From positions 62,001 through 126,000 of the forward strand of contig NZ_SKCG01000004.1 in NCBI RefSeq assembly GCF_005434915.1: a DNA stretch of 64,000 nt, written 5' to 3'. This stretch comes from Aurantiacibacter suaedae (lineage in GTDB: Bacteria; Pseudomonadota; Alphaproteobacteria; Sphingomonadales; Sphingomonadaceae). The stretch's first letter is position 1, and every line of letters starts with the position of its first letter. The position numbers were made by a program, and so were the translations under genes. This document shows, piece after piece, positions 62,253-64,000 of this stretch. Below the pieces are notes generated by a model that saw only the letters and a list, made by a program, of their open reading frames with translations, did not search any database and was not told the origin of the DNA.

Positions 62253-62654
62253 CTAAAGCCCGCTGAAAGCCTCAGGCAAAAGCTGCGACAAGCGGAACTC
62301 GCGCACCCCCTCAGGCCCGTCGCACCAGACCAGCGGATCGCTTCCGTCAAGCATGGCCAGTTCGCCCAGCACTTGCCGACAACGCCCGCAAGGCGTGATC
62401 GCGTGTGTCTCCGGCCCACTCACCGCCACAGCTACCAGCCCGCCGCGCCGCCCCTCGTTCATCGCCTTGCCTGCCGCCACCGTCTCGGCGCAGAGCGACA
62501 GGCCGTAGCTGACGTTCTCGACATTGGCCCCGCTCACCACAGTGCCATCTGCAAAGGCCAGCGCCGCGCCCACGTGGAACTTCGAATAGGGCGCATAGGC
62601 CTGGCTCGCCGCCGCCCGTGCTGCGGCCATCAGCTCTTCGCGCGAAACTTTCAT
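62253..62654 (-). CDS. cdd: cytidine deaminase
   Basis: A 133-residue zinc enzyme that deaminates cytidine and deoxycytidine in pyrimidine salvage. AYAPYSKFHVGAAL, then GANVENVSYGLSLCAETVA with the catalytic Glu and the first zinc Cys, and TPCGRCRQVLGEL with the CxxC. The family length is normal. The ATG at 62654 overlaps the GH25 stop in an ATGA junction. Confidence 0.96.
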   Translation of the reverse strand: MKVSREELMAAARAAASQAYAPYSKFHVGAALAFADGTVVSGANVENVSYGLSLCAETVAAGKAMNEGRRGGLVAVAVSGPETHAITPCGRCRQVLGELAMLDGSDPLVWCDGPEGVREFRLSQLLPEAFSGL

Positions 62655-63349
62655 GGCTGCACCACTACCCAGCGCAGCGGCTCGGCGGCAAGCGCGCTGT
62701 GGAGGTGCGCATTGGCGGTCCACAAGGTCCACGGCCTCCCGGCATAATCGGGCTGGAACCAGTCGCGGGTCAGCCACAGGTTGCGTTCGATCTTTGCTGC
62801 GATCCCATATTTCGCCTCGAAGGCTGGCGGAACCTGCAGCACCACCGGCTGGCCGGTATGGTTCTCTACCTGATTGATGAAAGTGGTCAGCTCGCTTTCC
62901 AGCGCCGCCTCTATCGCCGGGTTGCCGCACGCATTCGGCATTTTCTCCAGCGCGATCACCGGCGGCAGCATCCGGGTATCGCGGGGAACGATGGTGACGA
63001 AGTTCGCCGATTGCCGCTCGGCCGGAACGCATGGATCATAGGCATGGACCGCCCCATGCGGCATGTCCTTGCCCGTCAGCGCCTCCAGGTTGCGGCTGAA
63101 CTGCGCATCGCGCCCGCTCTCGCCCGCGCTCGCCTCGAGGTAGACGAAGTCGGCTCCAGCCGCATCGAGCGCGCCGAAATCGACAGCGCCATCGCGCTCG
63201 CCAATCAGCGCGCCCTGCACCGCGAACTCGGTGCGTTCGGGTCGCCAGGTGCGCGATTCCCACCAGAGCCAGCCGCCCGCCGCCAGCGCGACCAGCAACA
63301 GCGCAGCCAATGCGCGCAGGCGCCAGGGTGTTTTCCGCTTTCTGGCCAA
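62651..63349 (-). CDS. GH25-type lysozyme-like protein
   Basis: A 232-residue exported or membrane-anchored protein with one helix (LRALAALLLVALAAGGWLWW). The body follows glycoside hydrolase family 25: GALDAAGADFVYLEASAGE is the usual D-x-E region (here ...DFVYLEAS, matching KATEG), GAVHAYDPC the HFY-like strand, VIALEKMP the D/E motif, and TGQPVVLQVPP and LWTANAHLHS the last strands. Some GH25 acidic residues are shifted, so activity is uncertain. It is coupled to cdd by a 4-base overlap. Confidence 0.8.
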   Translation of the reverse strand: MARKRKTPWRLRALAALLLVALAAGGWLWWESRTWRPERTEFAVQGALIGERDGAVDFGALDAAGADFVYLEASAGESGRDAQFSRNLEALTGKDMPHGAVHAYDPCVPAERQSANFVTIVPRDTRMLPPVIALEKMPNACGNPAIEAALESELTTFINQVENHTGQPVVLQVPPAFEAKYGIAAKIERNLWLTRDWFQPDYAGRPWTLWTANAHLHSALAAEPLRWVVVQP

Positions 63350-63369
63350 GTCGGCCCCCCTTGCTCGTC

Positions 63370-63861
63370 TCAGGCCCTGATATGCAGCACGCAGATCAGC
63401 GTGAAAAGGCGGCGCGCGGTGGCGAAGTCAGTCTCCACCTTGCCTTCGAGCGATTCGAGCAACTGACGCGTGCCGCGATCGTGGATCGCCCGCCGGGCCA
63501 TATCGATGGTCTCGATCTCCTGCGCCGAATTGCGGCGCAGCGCCTTGTAGTAGCTGTCACAGATCGCGAAGTAGTCGCGCACATGGCGCTTCATCCGCGC
63601 CAGGCCCAGCCCGATGGTGCCCGCCGATTCGTTCGACCCATCGGTGAGGTTCCAGGCCAGCATCCCGTCGACCACCGACAGATGCACCTGCCACGGCCCC
63701 TCCTGCCCCGCCTCGCTGGCGCGCAAGGGGCGGAAAAGATTATCTTCCACCAGATCGCGCAGCGCGACCTGCCGCTCACGCTCGACATCCTCGCTGCGCG
63801 CGATCACCGAGGCCTCGTCAAGCGAGATGCTGGCAATACGGTTGATGGCTGGGTCGATCAT
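63370..63861 (-). CDS. UPF0262 family protein
   Basis: A 163-residue soluble protein of the alphaproteobacterial UPF0262 family: RIASISLDEASVIARSEDVERERQVALRDLVEDNLFRP, GPWQVHLSVVDGMLAWNL, ARMKRHVRDYFAICDSYYKALR, IETIDMARRAIHDRGTRQLLESLEGKVETDFATARRLFTLICVLHIR (parts). Function unknown; the gene is typically near cell-division or envelope genes. The remaining 139 bases of the window contain no supported gene. Confidence 0.9.
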   Translation of the reverse strand: MIDPAINRIASISLDEASVIARSEDVERERQVALRDLVEDNLFRPLRASEAGQEGPWQVHLSVVDGMLAWNLTDGSNESAGTIGLGLARMKRHVRDYFAICDSYYKALRRNSAQEIETIDMARRAIHDRGTRQLLESLEGKVETDFATARRLFTLICVLHIRA

Positions 63862-64000
63862 GGTCGCGCCTCTGTGCCTCTCTCAAGCCTTTATGGCAAT
63901 TGCGAAAGGGCGCGGCAGGGATTCATCCCCGCTATCCACAAGCAGCCATTGGCGCGCTGATCTTGCGGCAATGGCCATGAGGCCGCATGAGGAGGCCATG

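Noticed and set aside
63862-64000. Start of a further gene at the right edge (ATG at 63998 after GAGGAGGCC)
   Set aside because: Only one codon is inside the window, so nothing can be supported, although a ribosome binding site-like GAGGAGG precedes it.

Overview
The window is a chromosomal segment of a high-GC alphaproteobacterium. Gene content and order (secB-murJ-trpS, divergent mutM and ubiE-ubiB, dnaA downstream of rpsT, rpmH-rnpA-yidD-yidC-engB, a 41-residue L36, a Tim44-like protein, a CC_3452-family secreted protein and a UPF0262 protein) point to Sphingomonadales, most probably an Erythrobacter/Altererythrobacter-type organism. That placement is inference from gene order and protein features; no database search was run. 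Coding is dense, many genes overlap by 1-13 bases, and several starts are TTG or GTG. I see no rRNA, tRNA, CRISPR array, transposase or prophage.

Layout. 1-5.6 kb: the 3' end of ispG, a retropepsin-like protease, a GT-A-like protein, two convergent L,D-transpeptidases and an EamA exporter. 5.7-10.1 kb: acnA, a prolyl-4-hydroxylase-like dioxygenase and a poly-serine PEP-CTERM protein. 10.4-13.9 kb: ruvA and ruvB with a low-GC membrane gene wedged between them, then aroC. 14.1-20.9 kb: a peroxide-defence block (ahpC, ahpF, katG, catalase) with OxyR-type and EcfG-type promoter motifs. 20.9-23.3 kb: Smr protein, mltA and timA on the minus strand. 23.5-28.8 kb: secB, murJ, trpS, a DUF4136 lipoprotein and an esterase.

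28.8-36.6 kb is a minus-strand run (eamA, ubiE, ubiB, two paralogous membrane proteins, coaBC, dut) joining ubiquinone, CoA and nucleotide metabolism. 36.6-40.2 kb carries mutM, rpsT, dnaA and a DnaA-box cluster that is a candidate replication origin. 40.2-43.5 kb is a plus-strand run (MoeB/ThiF, isoaspartyl peptidase, Ca2+/H+ antiporter, HNH protein). 43.5-49.4 kb: sirtuin, dapB, nth, a low-GC HEPN-like gene, a dicarboxylate symporter, dapE and a GST. 49.4-52.1 kb: a CHASE2-EAL phosphodiesterase followed by a tiny independent transcription unit for a 16-residue peptide.

52.1-55.5 kb is the rpmH-rnpA-yidD-yidC-engB membrane-insertion operon. 55.5-64 kb holds a secreted ClpP-like protein, a YifB/ComM ATPase, a divergent HxlR regulator and CC_3452 protein with a shared palindromic operator, a HAD hydrolase, rpmJ, a second DUF4136-like lipoprotein, an M14 carboxypeptidase, cdd, a GH25 lysozyme and a UPF0262 protein.

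The most interesting items are the 16-codon gene with its own promoter and terminator next to a c-di-GMP phosphodiesterase, the two low-GC genes fitted seamlessly into housekeeping operons, the tandem ENYY-motif membrane proteins, the acidic 154-residue insert in CoaBC, and the regulatory motifs around the peroxide genes, dnaA and the HxlR regulator.
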